15,371 bases of DNA from Cellvibrionales bacterium UBA2511 (GTDB lineage: Bacteria; Pseudomonadota; Gammaproteobacteria; Pseudomonadales; Porticoccaceae). The stretch lies in NCBI GenBank assembly GCA_002341315.1, contig DDNV01000095.1, forward strand, positions 13,626 through 28,996, read 5' to 3'. A program made the translations under genes and the position numbers. This document shows, piece after piece, positions 1-7,324 of this stretch. The notes beneath the pieces were generated by a model, which saw nothing but the letters and a program-made list of their open reading frames with translations, had not been told where the DNA came from and did no database searches. Every line of letters starts with the position of its first letter. The stretch's first letter is position 1.

Positions 1-39
1 GTGGTCGATTCCTCTGGAAAAGCAGATCAGGTGAGCTAA
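1..39 (+). CDS. C-terminal end of an upstream gene (partial)
   Basis: Frame 1 is open from the window edge and reads VVDSSGKADQVS before a TAA at 37-39. That TAA overlaps the ATG of the next gene as TAATG, a junction typical of translationally coupled genes in one operon. An AGGTGAG Shine-Dalgarno-like stretch at 29-35 lies inside these last codons. The product cannot be identified from 12 residues. The fragment counts as a gene only because of the stop/start overlap; 12 open codons could also be chance. Confidence 0.45.
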   Translation: MVDSSGKADQVS

Positions 40-917
40 TGGTTGTTCTATGGATGATGGGCGCGTTGCTGTCACTGTCTCTGATGGCGGTGGGGGCACG
101 GGAGTTATCCGGTAGTGTCGATACATTTCAGACCCTGTTTATTCGCAGTGTGATTGGTCTGGCGATCATTTCTGTCATTATTTGCCGGGTTGGTGGCAAG
201 AAGCACTTCATCACACAGCGGCCAAAACTCCATATTGTAAGAAATCTGTTTCACTTTGGGGGTCAGTATGGCTGGTTTCTGGGTATTGGTCTGTTGCCGC
301 TGGCACAGGTGTTTGCGCTGGAATTCACAGTACCCTTCTGGGTGGCCATTATTGCGGCGGTATTCCTGGGCGAGCAGCTGACGCGGAGGCGCATGCTGGC
401 AGTGGCATTGGGGATTGCCGGTGTGGTGGTTATTCTCAAGCCGGGCATTGAGATGCTTGAGCTGGCCTCGTTGGTCGTGTTGGCCTCGGCGCTCAGTTTT
501 TCATGTGCGTATGTGGCCACCAAATCGTTGTCTCGAAGCGAACATCCATTGACGGTCTTGTTCTATATGTGTCTGGTGCAAATGCCGGTCAGCCTGATCC
601 TGGCTTTGCCCAACTGGAGCCTGCCGCGTGATCCCGAGCAATGGTGGTGGCTTTTTATTGTCGGTGTGACGGCGCTGACGGCCCACTTCTGCATCACCAC
701 AGCCATGAAAACATCGGATGCGGGCATCGTCGTGACGCTGGATTTTTTGCGTTTGCCATTAATCGGGTTAGTGGGCATTCTGTTTTATCGCGAGGCTTTT
801 GATATGGTGCTGTTGTTGGGGGCGGGCTTGATGCTTGCGGGCAATCTGATCAATATTTACCGGCCCAGGAAGCAACGGGCGCTGTTGGTTGATACCGTGG
901 CTGCCGATAAAGAATAA
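39..917 (+). CDS. EamA/DMT-superfamily membrane transporter
   Basis: The 292-residue protein is almost entirely hydrophobic and fits the ten-helix, two-repeat architecture of the drug/metabolite transporter (EamA) family, at the usual family length. The first repeat starts near LWMMGALLSLSLMAVG. Its end is marked by the helix and positive loop around FLGEQLTRRRMLAVALGIAGVV (written here as a region near residues 108-130). The second repeat begins near residue 145 and closes with FYREAFDMVLLLGAGLMLAGN near residues 248-270, before a basic cytoplasmic tail. It would act in the inner membrane as an exporter or importer of small molecules; the substrate cannot be read from sequence. The ATG at 39 is preferred because AGGTGAG lies four bases upstream and the preceding TAA overlaps it. 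The frame stays open to the window edge, so a longer form is not fully excluded. Confidence 0.9.
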   Translation: MVVLWMMGALLSLSLMAVGARELSGSVDTFQTLFIRSVIGLAIISVIICRVGGKKHFITQRPKLHIVRNLFHFGGQYGWFLGIGLLPLAQVFALEFTVPFWVAIIAAVFLGEQLTRRRMLAVALGIAGVVVILKPGIEMLELASLVVLASALSFSCAYVATKSLSRSEHPLTVLFYMCLVQMPVSLILALPNWSLPRDPEQWWWLFIVGVTALTAHFCITTAMKTSDAGIVVTLDFLRLPLIGLVGILFYREAFDMVLLLGAGLMLAGNLINIYRPRKQRALLVDTVAADKE

Positions 918-956
918 TGATGCTTAAATAGTGATTGTTAACCAGTGAGAGAGCGC

Positions 957-1685
957 ATGACTAAAATGATGGGTGGTACCCGCCTCAGTGCATTGATTCT
1001 GGGCGTTGCAATGATCGCCGGGTTGGCCTCACTGGGTTACCTGCTGGGCAATGCACTTATTCAAATCAAGGAATACGAACGAAGCGTCAATGTTAAGGGG
1101 CTTTCCGAGCGGGAATACCCCGCAGATGTGGTTATCTGGCCGATAGTGTTTGCTGAGGCGAGCAATGATCTGGAGCAGCTTTATATCTCAATCGAGGACA
1201 GTACCGCCAAAATCCGCCAGTTCCTGCTGGATAGTGGGTTGGAGACCAGCGAGGTCAGTGTCTCTTTGCCGGCAATTACCGATAAGTCAGCCCGGGAATA
1301 CGACAGTGGTGCCCGCGCTGAATTCCGGTTCACGGCCAACCAGACGGTGACTATTTATTCCTCCCGGGTGGATCAGGTCAGGTCTCTGATGGCCTCTCTT
1401 TCTGAGTTGGGAAAGCAGGGTATCGTATTTACCGGTGGGAACTATCAGAGTCGCCCCGAGTTTCTTTTTACCCGGTTAAACGAGGTGAAACCGGCGATGA
1501 TCGAGGAGGCCACCCGTGAGGCACGTCAGGTGGCGGAAAAATTTGCGGAAGATTCACAGAGCGAGCTGGGCAAAATCAAGCGCGCGTCACAGGGACAGTT
1601 CAGTATCTCGCCAAGAGATACCAACAATCCTCACATCATGAAAGTCAGGGTGGTGTCTACTATCGAGTACTACTTGTCGGACTGA
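957..1685 (+). CDS. SIMPL (DUF541) domain protein, membrane-anchored
   Basis: The 242-residue protein has one N-terminal hydrophobic segment (about residues 9-31, ALILGVAMIAGLASLGYLLG), followed by a periplasmic SIMPL/DUF541 domain. The domain opens with the family-typical SVNVKGLSEREYPADVV and ends with a beta-strand-like VRVVSTIEYYL. Relatives include E. coli YggE. The family is conserved and periplasmic, linked to stress tolerance in some bacteria, with no defined reaction. The ATG at 957 is chosen over an in-frame GTG at 945 because GAGAGAG precedes it at short spacing; the GTG would add only MRER. The gene starts about 40 bases after the transporter on the same strand, so co-transcription is plausible. 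It converges with the opp operon. Confidence 0.88.
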   Translation: MTKMMGGTRLSALILGVAMIAGLASLGYLLGNALIQIKEYERSVNVKGLSEREYPADVVIWPIVFAEASNDLEQLYISIEDSTAKIRQFLLDSGLETSEVSVSLPAITDKSAREYDSGARAEFRFTANQTVTIYSSRVDQVRSLMASLSELGKQGIVFTGGNYQSRPEFLFTRLNEVKPAMIEEATREARQVAEKFAEDSQSELGKIKRASQGQFSISPRDTNNPHIMKVRVVSTIEYYLSD

Positions 1686-1691
1686 TTGCTG

Positions 1692-1728
1692 ACGCCTTTG
1701 GCGTGCATTGGAGAGTGCATTGGCGTGC
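1692..1728. repeat. Small hairpin and direct repeat between convergent genes
   Basis: ACGCC-TTT-GGCGT (1692-1704) forms a perfect five-base-pair hairpin. TGCATTGG occurs twice (1704-1711 and 1716-1723), and GGCGTGC occurs at 1700-1706 and 1722-1728. The segment separates the ends of two convergent transcription units. No T-tract follows on either strand, so it is not called an intrinsic terminator, although it may act as an mRNA 3' barrier. Confidence 0.35.
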
Positions 1729-1731
1729 TGT

Positions 1732-3375
1732 TTAAGCCAGTTCCGTAGGGGGCCTTGTTGATCGTGCAGGGTTTGTCGATAGTGCAGGTATTGCCGATAG
1801 CAGTTTGCGGCTGTAGTCGTGCCCGGGATTGGCAAACAGTGTCTCGGTTCCGGCCATTTCCACCAGCTCGCCACGGTGCATCACGGCGATACGGTCGGCG
1901 ATATAGCGCACTACGGACAGATCGTGGGAGATAAACAGCATGGTCAGGTTGTGCTTCTCCACCAGCGCCAGAATCAAGGCCAGTATTTGCGCCTGAATCG
2001 TCACGTCCAGTGCCGAAACCGGTTCATCGGCGATAATCAATTCCGGTTTGGTGGCAATGGCCCGGCCAATCGCGATGCGCTGCCGTTGACCCCCTGAAAA
2101 CTCGTGGGGGTATTTGCGAATCGCCGCTCTGGCCAACCCTACGTCGTCCATCAGTGCCAATACTTGTGCCGTCACCGTTCTCCGGGTTGCCAGGCCGTGG
2201 TAGAGCAGCGGTTCTGCGAGGCAGTCAAAGACGGTCATGCGGGGGTTGAGGGATGCGTAGGGGTCCTGAAAAATCATCTGCATCCGGCGGCGCAGTGGCG
2301 TCATTCGTTTCTGCCGGAGGCCCACCAGATCAATCCCATCAAATATCACACTGCCACGGGTCACCGGTACCAGCTGCAATATGGATCTGCCCAGTGTCGA
2401 TTTGCCGGATCCGGACTCACCCACCAGCCCGAGAATTTCACCGCGCTGAATAGTCAGGGATACCTCGTTTACAGCTTTTTTGTCCGCTTTCTGTCGACTC
2501 AGCCAGCCGCCGCTGTTATTCGGGAAACAGGTGGTTAAACGGTCAAGTACCAACAGCGGTTGCTCGCAAAACTGAGGCAGATTCGGTTTGCTGCCCGACG
2601 GAATCGATGCAAGTAGTGTTCGGGTGTAGTCTGAATGAGGATTCTGAAAAATATCGTTGACCGGCCCTGTCTCAACGATTCTGCCTTCCTTCATCACGGC
2701 CACCCGGTCCGCCAGACCGGCCACGACGGCGAGGTCGTGGCTGATAAAAATGACGGCGATATTGCGCCGCTTTTGCAATGCCTTGATCAGGGAGAGGATC
2801 TGGGCCTGTATGGTCACATCGAGCGCGGTGGTCGGCTCATCACAGATCAACAGTTTTGGTTCGGCAATCATCGCCATTGCGATCATTACCCGCTGACGCA
2901 TCCCACCCGAGAACTCGTGTGGGTAGCTGTGAATGCGCGTTTCCGGGTCGGCAATACCCACTTCGTCGAGCATCGTTACAGCGCGTTTCAGGGCCTGCTG
3001 ACGGTTCAGGTTTCGATGGTATAAGAGTGGTTCAATCAACTGTTCGCCCACGGTCAGGTAGGGGTTTAGCGATGTCATGGGATCCTGGAAAATGATTCCA
3101 ATTTCGTTGCCTCTAATCCGGCGCAGAGTGTCCGGTTGCATGCTCAGCAAGTCACGGCCTTCAAACAGCGCAGTCCCCGACTCAATTTTTCCCGGCGGTT
3201 GGGGTATCAAGTTCAACAGGCTGTAACAGGCCACTGATTTGCCTGAGCCGGATTCACCGACGATGGCCAGTATTTCGCCGTGGTCCACGGAAAAACTGAT
3301 GCCGTCCACCGCTCTCATTTGCCCAGCACGGGTATGAAAGTGAACAGCCAGATTTTCAACACTTAGAAGCGTCAT
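1732..3375 (-). CDS. Peptide ABC transporter, fused OppD-OppF ATP-binding protein
   Basis: The 547-residue protein carries two complete ABC ATPase domains. The first has Walker A GESGSGKS at about 40-47, signature SGGMRQ near 156, Walker B with DEP near 179-181 and the H-loop His near 213. The second has GESGSGKST near 319-327, SGGQRQ near 427, DEP near 450-452 and His near 484. Each half ends in an OppD/OppF-type tail, NPHSDYTRTLL and NPGHDYSRKLL. The layout is that of YejF-like fusions, which replace separate OppD and OppF subunits. It would power peptide import with the OppB/OppC proteins encoded upstream. The ATG at 3375 starts at MTLLSVENLAV, next to the ABC fold. An in-frame TTG at 3390 is possible but less likely. 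No strong Shine-Dalgarno precedes it, and it follows oppC after an AT-rich gap of about 65 bases. Confidence 0.93.
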   Translation of the reverse strand: MTLLSVENLAVHFHTRAGQMRAVDGISFSVDHGEILAIVGESGSGKSVACYSLLNLIPQPPGKIESGTALFEGRDLLSMQPDTLRRIRGNEIGIIFQDPMTSLNPYLTVGEQLIEPLLYHRNLNRQQALKRAVTMLDEVGIADPETRIHSYPHEFSGGMRQRVMIAMAMIAEPKLLICDEPTTALDVTIQAQILSLIKALQKRRNIAVIFISHDLAVVAGLADRVAVMKEGRIVETGPVNDIFQNPHSDYTRTLLASIPSGSKPNLPQFCEQPLLVLDRLTTCFPNNSGGWLSRQKADKKAVNEVSLTIQRGEILGLVGESGSGKSTLGRSILQLVPVTRGSVIFDGIDLVGLRQKRMTPLRRRMQMIFQDPYASLNPRMTVFDCLAEPLLYHGLATRRTVTAQVLALMDDVGLARAAIRKYPHEFSGGQRQRIAIGRAIATKPELIIADEPVSALDVTIQAQILALILALVEKHNLTMLFISHDLSVVRYIADRIAVMHRGELVEMAGTETLFANPGHDYSRKLLSAIPALSTNPARSTRPPTELA

Positions 3376-3387
3376 ATATCTAATAAT

Positions 3388-3419
3388 CAATAAGTTAATA
3401 ATTTATTGTGATAGATCAC
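3388..3419. promoter_or_regulatory. AT-rich gap with two overlapping dyads between oppC and oppDF
   Basis: CAATAA (3388-3393) and TTATTG (3403-3408) flank a nine-base loop. The adjacent GTGAT-AG-ATCAC (3408-3419) is a perfect five-base inverted repeat. The surrounding 65 bases are conspicuously AT-rich against GC-rich genes on both sides. The stretch could hold an internal promoter or operator for the ATPase gene, or an mRNA hairpin. No regulator is assigned. Confidence 0.3.
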
Positions 3420-3440
3420 TTAAATAATAAACTGGCCCGA

Positions 3441-4325
3441 CTAATCTTTTGATGCCCTGGGGTCCAGGGCATCTCGCAGTCCGTCACCGAGGAAATTGAG
3501 TGCAAACAGGGTAATGGATAGCGCCAGTCCCGGGAACACCAGTAACCAGGGGTATTCCTCCATACTCTCGACACCGTGAGAAATCAGTAACCCCCAGGAG
3601 CTCTGAGGTGGTTGGATTCCCAGCCCGAGAAAACTGAGGAAGGCTTCCAGCAGCATCACATTGGGAATGGTCAGGGTGGTGTAGACAATGACCGGGCCCA
3701 GTGTATTCGGGATCAGGTGTCGACGAATGATGATCCAGCGGGACAAGCCCATCGAAAAGGCGGCTTCAATAAATTCCTGATGGCGTAGATTCTGTACCTG
3801 ACCCCGGACTATGCGCGCCATGGTGAGCCATTCCACTGCGCCAATCGCCAGAAACAGCAGAAGAATATTGCGGCCGAATACCACCATGAGCAGCACAATG
3901 AAGATCATAAAGGGCAGGGCATAGAGAATATCGACCAGCCGCATCATTACGGCATCGACCCGCCCGCCGGCATAGCCGGCCACGGTACCCCAGAGCACAC
4001 CGATGACCAGCGCTACACCGGTGGCAACAAAGCCCACCAGTAGAGAGACGCGACTGCCGTACATGATGCGGGTCAGCATATCCCGGCCAAAGATATCCGT
4101 GCCCAGCCAGTGTGCTGCCGACGGCGGTGAGGCCCCCAGTTGCAGGTCTTGCTGCTCATAGCCGTAGGGGGCTATCCAGGGTGTCAGCAGTGCGATGACA
4201 CAGAAGAAGGCTATGACAGCGAGGCCAAACAGGGCCAGGTGATTTTTGCACAAGCGTATCCAGCCATCACGCCAAAGCGATGAGCCTTGTTCCTGAGTCA
4301 AGGTGGCTGAATGGGGGTTTTCCAT
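3441..4325 (-). CDS. oppC: Peptide ABC transporter permease, OppC type
   Basis: This is an inner-membrane permease of the OppC/DppC family with about six membrane segments. It resembles OppC specifically: SLWRDGWIRL before the first helix, WLGTDIFGRDMLTRI after it, VMMRLVDILYALPFM in the core, the MARIVRGQ stretch, the EAA-type cytoplasmic loop beginning EFIEAAFSMGLSRW, and the C-terminal GDGLRDALDP. Two starts are possible. ATG 4370 gives 309 residues but has no Shine-Dalgarno. ATG 4325 gives 294 residues, overlaps the oppB stop as TGATG, and has AGCAGG about eight bases upstream. The second is preferred because the oppA-oppB junction has the same TGATG form. It pairs with OppB to form the pore and is driven by the fused ATPase encoded downstream. 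Confidence 0.93.
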   Translation of the reverse strand: MENPHSATLTQEQGSSLWRDGWIRLCKNHLALFGLAVIAFFCVIALLTPWIAPYGYEQQDLQLGASPPSAAHWLGTDIFGRDMLTRIMYGSRVSLLVGFVATGVALVIGVLWGTVAGYAGGRVDAVMMRLVDILYALPFMIFIVLLMVVFGRNILLLFLAIGAVEWLTMARIVRGQVQNLRHQEFIEAAFSMGLSRWIIIRRHLIPNTLGPVIVYTTLTIPNVMLLEAFLSFLGLGIQPPQSSWGLLISHGVESMEEYPWLLVFPGLALSITLFALNFLGDGLRDALDPRASKD

Positions 4326-5260
4326 CAGCGGGACCTGCTCAGTTGGTGACGCATTTTTGGATTGATCCATACAGCAATAATGTCGGCCAGCAAATTAAAC
4401 AGGACGATAAGCGTCGCGAAAAAGACCGTTGTGCCGAGAATCATGGTGTAGTCACGGTTGAAGGCCGCCTGCACATAAAACCGACCGAGCCCGGGGATCT
4501 GGAAGATGGTTTCCACCACAAAGGAACCGCTCAGCAGCCCCGCGAACGCCGGTCCGAGAAAGGCCACCACGGGTATCAGTCCGCCGCGCAGGGCGTGTTT
4601 CAGTACCACGACCCGTTCTGGCAGACCTTTGGCCCGGGCGGTGCGAATATAGTCCTGGGACATGACCTCCAGCATGCCGCCGCGACTCAGTCTGGCAATA
4701 TAGGCGGCGTAACCGGTACCGAGGGTAATCGCCGGCAATATCTTGTCACCGGCGAGCTCGCCCCAACCGGATACTGGCAGCCATTCCAGCCAGATCCCAA
4801 AGACCAGCACCAGCAATGGCCCCATCAGAAAAGAGGGCATACAGATACCCAACATGGCCGCCGACATCGGCAGGTAATCCTGGGGGGTATTGGGTCGCAG
4901 CGCGGCTATCACGCCGGCACAGACGCCAATCAGGATAGCCACCAGCATGGCATAAAATGCCAGTTCAGCGGTGATGGGCAACCCTCCTGCGATCAACTCG
5001 TTGACAGTCCGGCCCGGATAGCGGAAGGAGGGCCCGAATTCACCCCGGGCCAGGTCCCCCAGGTAGCTCAGGTATTGTTGCCAGATTGGCTGGTCGAGCC
5101 GGTATTGAGCCTCTAGCGCCCTGACCACTTCCGGCGGCACCGCTTTTTCCGCGCTGAACGGGCCGCCCGGCGCGCATCTCACCAACAGGAAAGTGGCAGT
5201 AATAACCACCAGTAATACCGGAATCGCCTGTAATAACCGACTCAGAATAAAGCGCAGCAT
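4325..5260 (-). CDS. oppB: Peptide ABC transporter permease, OppB type
   Basis: The 311-residue protein has the OppB/DppB pattern: an N-terminal helix in MLRFILSRLLQAIPVLLVV, a long periplasmic loop with CAPGGPFSAEKAVPPEV, a cluster of central helices, and the EAA-type loop YIRTARAKGLPERVVVLKH that contacts the ATPase. It ends with a last helix near FFATLIVLFNLLADIIAVW. Its ATG forms TGATG with the oppA stop codon at 5260-5262. No Shine-Dalgarno is visible there, so reinitiation after oppA is likely. Length and topology are normal for the family. Together with OppC it makes the membrane channel for oligopeptides or similar substrates; dipeptide or murein-peptide specificity cannot be separated by eye. 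Confidence 0.95.
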   Translation of the reverse strand: MLRFILSRLLQAIPVLLVVITATFLLVRCAPGGPFSAEKAVPPEVVRALEAQYRLDQPIWQQYLSYLGDLARGEFGPSFRYPGRTVNELIAGGLPITAELAFYAMLVAILIGVCAGVIAALRPNTPQDYLPMSAAMLGICMPSFLMGPLLVLVFGIWLEWLPVSGWGELAGDKILPAITLGTGYAAYIARLSRGGMLEVMSQDYIRTARAKGLPERVVVLKHALRGGLIPVVAFLGPAFAGLLSGSFVVETIFQIPGLGRFYVQAAFNRDYTMILGTTVFFATLIVLFNLLADIIAVWINPKMRHQLSRSR

Positions 5261-6894
5261 CAGTCTGGCAGCGCTTTAGTGGGATCAAGGGACAGATTTT
5301 TGTACAGGGTGTAGTCGAGTATATTCGGTTCAAGACCTTTAAGTGCGGGATGCACCAGGCTTTTGCTGGTATAGATGTGAATCGGAATAATCGGCATGGC
5401 CTCCAGTAATGTTGCTTCCGCCTCACGCATCAGTCGATAGCGTTGCTCGCGCGCCTCTGCCCTCGGCGCTTCCTCCAGTATCAGCTGGTCGAAGCGGGCA
5501 CTGGACCAGCCGGTGCGATTATTACCGCCGTGAGTTGTCCACATGTCGAGAAAAGTGTTGGGATCCACGTAATCACCAATCCAGCCGGCCCGGGCAATGC
5601 CATAGTTTCCGTTGTCCACCGAGTTAAGAAACACCTTCCAGTCCTGGTTGTGGAGACTCACCTTGATACCCAGCTCCTTGTACCACATCTGTTGGATAGC
5701 CACGGCAATTTTATGGTGTCCCTCTGAAGTGTTGAACAGCAACTCGGTAACCGGAAAACCGTCGCCACCGGGGTAACCCGCTTCCGCCAGCAGTACCCGC
5801 GCCCGTTCGGGGTCATAGGCAAAGCCATCGGGGGCGGTATAGCCCAGCGTATCCGGCGGCGTAAAGGTGTAGGCCGGCAGCTCATCGCCCTTCGTGACCT
5901 GCCGGACAATCGCTTCCCTGTCGATACTCATGGCCAGCGCCCGGCGAACCCGTTTGTCGCTGAGGTGTGGCACCTCGGTATTGATGCGATAGAAATAATT
6001 GCCGAGATACGGATGGGTGTGCAGCAGTTCGGGATGCTCCCGCCGATAGACCGCCAGTTTATCGATCGGCACGGTGGCAGTGCGGTGCAGTTGGCCGGAG
6101 CGAAACATCCGCTCCTCGGTGGTGATGTTTTCCGTGGGGTAGAAATGGATGGCATTAAGCGACACGTTTTCAGCATCCCAATAGTGGGGATTTTTTTCCA
6201 CCACTACACGTTTGAACAGCTGCCATCCGGTCAGGGAGAAAGGGCCGTTGCCGACAAAATTGCCGGGCCTGGTCCAGAGGCTGCCGCGTTGGTCGGGCGG
6301 GCCAAATTTTTCAATGGTGGCGCGGTGCAGTGGAAAGTAACTGTAGTGATCGAGCAATTGCAGGAAGTAGGGCGTTGGATTGGCAAGCTCAACTTCCAGT
6401 GTATGGTCGTCGACAACATTGATGCCCACATCAGAAAAATCACTTACCTCCTGTCTGAAATACGCCTCCGCATTTTTGATGGCAAACAGCATATAGGCAT
6501 ATTGATTGCCGAGCGAGGGCTGCAGTGCTCGCCACCAGGACCAGGCAAAATCTCCGGCTGTGACAGGGTCACCGTTTGACCAGCGCGCGTCATCGCGCAG
6601 GTGAAATCTGTAGTGCTTGCCATCGGCGCTGATCTCCCAATGGGTCGCCACACCGGGAACAGGTTCCAGTGTTGAGGGATCTTTCAGCACCAGCCCTTCG
6701 AGGAGGGCCGTGAGGATATTGTGCTCGGGAACCCCCGTGACAATATGCGGGTCCAGCTCCTGGGGATCAGTGCCATTGCCGAGGTGCAGTATCCCCTGTC
6801 GGTTGCCACTGGCGGTATTGCTCTCCCCCTGACCACAGGCCATTACCAACAGGCTGAGCAGGAGGCTGGCAGAGGCCATTTTCAGGAACGGCAT
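5260..6894 (-). CDS. oppA: Peptide ABC transporter substrate-binding lipoprotein, OppA type
   Basis: The chosen form has 544 residues, close to the length of E. coli OppA. It starts MPFLKMASASLLLSLLVMAC, a lipoprotein signal peptide with the lipidated cysteine at about residue 20. The mature part is a SBP_bac_5 family solute-binding protein: the GTDPQELDPHIVTG opening, ALLEGLVLKDPSTLEPVPGVA, a typical WSNGDPVTAGDFAWSW stretch, and late GWIGDYVDPNTFLDMW. The protein would sit in the periplasm tethered to a membrane and deliver peptides to OppBC. The frame extends upstream to an ATG at 6945 and a TTG at 7023. Those starts add 17 and 43 residues before an already complete signal peptide, so they are rejected. 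The Shine-Dalgarno at 6894 is weak (GAG six bases upstream). It is the first gene of the operon. Confidence 0.92.
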   Translation of the reverse strand: MPFLKMASASLLLSLLVMACGQGESNTASGNRQGILHLGNGTDPQELDPHIVTGVPEHNILTALLEGLVLKDPSTLEPVPGVATHWEISADGKHYRFHLRDDARWSNGDPVTAGDFAWSWWRALQPSLGNQYAYMLFAIKNAEAYFRQEVSDFSDVGINVVDDHTLEVELANPTPYFLQLLDHYSYFPLHRATIEKFGPPDQRGSLWTRPGNFVGNGPFSLTGWQLFKRVVVEKNPHYWDAENVSLNAIHFYPTENITTEERMFRSGQLHRTATVPIDKLAVYRREHPELLHTHPYLGNYFYRINTEVPHLSDKRVRRALAMSIDREAIVRQVTKGDELPAYTFTPPDTLGYTAPDGFAYDPERARVLLAEAGYPGGDGFPVTELLFNTSEGHHKIAVAIQQMWYKELGIKVSLHNQDWKVFLNSVDNGNYGIARAGWIGDYVDPNTFLDMWTTHGGNNRTGWSSARFDQLILEEAPRAEAREQRYRLMREAEATLLEAMPIIPIHIYTSKSLVHPALKGLEPNILDYTLYKNLSLDPTKALPD

Positions 6895-6982
6895 AGCTTG
6901 CTCGATACGTAATAGGAGACTGGCTATGTTAGGCAAGGACGGCATTGAGTGCCAGCCCCCGATCGTGGTTGAAATAGCGGTT

Positions 6983-7010
6983 CCGAAGGACCATAATGCC
7001 CACCCTTCGG
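6983..7010. promoter_or_regulatory. Inverted repeat CCGAAGG-N14-CCTTCGG in the oppA/SRP RNA gap
   Basis: Perfect seven-base arms (6983-6989 and 7004-7010) are separated by 14 bases. The dyad lies about 90 bases upstream of the oppA ATG and just upstream of the SRP RNA. It could be an operator or, if oppA transcription starts further right, a hairpin in the oppA leader. No regulator is recognised. Confidence 0.4.
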
Positions 7011-7029
7011 GAGTTCTGTACAAGACTCC
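7010..7029. promoter_or_regulatory. 20-bp palindrome just upstream of the SRP RNA
   Basis: GGAGTTCTGTACAAGACTCC reads as GGAGT-nn-TGTACA-nn-ACTCC, symmetric about GTAC except for two base pairs per half. It sits about 11-30 bases before the inferred 5' end of the SRP RNA, where the core promoter should be, and abuts the CCGAAGG dyad. The symmetry suggests a dimer-binding operator. No consensus matching a known regulator was recognised. Confidence 0.4.
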
Positions 7030-7039
7030 GATTCTTTAT

Positions 7040-7154
<115 letters not shown>

Positions 7155-7170
7155 AGTTTATTCTCAATTA

Positions 7171-7220
7171 CCGGTTAACCAGAAAGCTCGGCGCAGACTC
7201 GCGAACCGGGCCTGTCTTTT
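7171..7220 (+). terminator. Possible terminator of the SRP RNA gene
   Basis: CCGGTT (7171-7176) can pair with AACCGG (7204-7209) over a 27-base loop, and CTGTCTTTT follows at 7212-7220. The stem is short, the loop long and the T-tract interrupted, so this is only a candidate for ending SRP RNA transcription. Confidence 0.25.
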
Positions 7221-7224
7221 GCCG

Positions 7225-7292
7225 AAAAAATAAATCCCCAACTACCACCCGAGCATCTGGAGAAGCGACCATGCTCAGATTGTAGCCGGGGA
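7225..7292 (-). terminator. Intrinsic terminator of the nitrate assimilation operon
   Basis: Read on the minus strand, a long stem-loop lies about 33 bases after the nasA stop and is followed by TTTATTTTTT (7225-7234). In plus-strand coordinates the arms pair TCCCC (7235-7239) with GGGGA (7288-7292), CTAC (7242-7245) with GTAG (7282-7285), and GAGCAT (7251-7256) with ATGCTC (7271-7276). These are separated by internal loops of 2/2 and 5/5 bases and capped by a 14-base loop. The T-tract lies only on the minus-strand side, which fixes the direction. Confidence 0.7.
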
Positions 7293-7324
7293 CCAGTCGT
7301 GTCATACGTGCTTTGCCCTGTTAT

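Noticed and set aside
3408..3419. GTGATAGATCAC as an FNR/NnrR or CRP site
   Set aside because: The half-sites resemble TTGAT/ATCAA and TGTGA/TCACA, but the spacing is two bases instead of four (FNR) or six (CRP), so no regulator is named.
4280..5116. A 278-codon open frame on the plus strand, antisense to oppB and the start of oppC
   Set aside because: The codons align with oppB sense codons, giving the same codon-use explanation; no domain or membrane segment is recognisable.
6895..7023. N-terminal extension of oppA to an ATG at 6945 or a TTG at 7023
   Set aside because: The lipoprotein signal peptide is complete from the ATG at 6894, and the extension would run into the dyads and SRP RNA promoter region.
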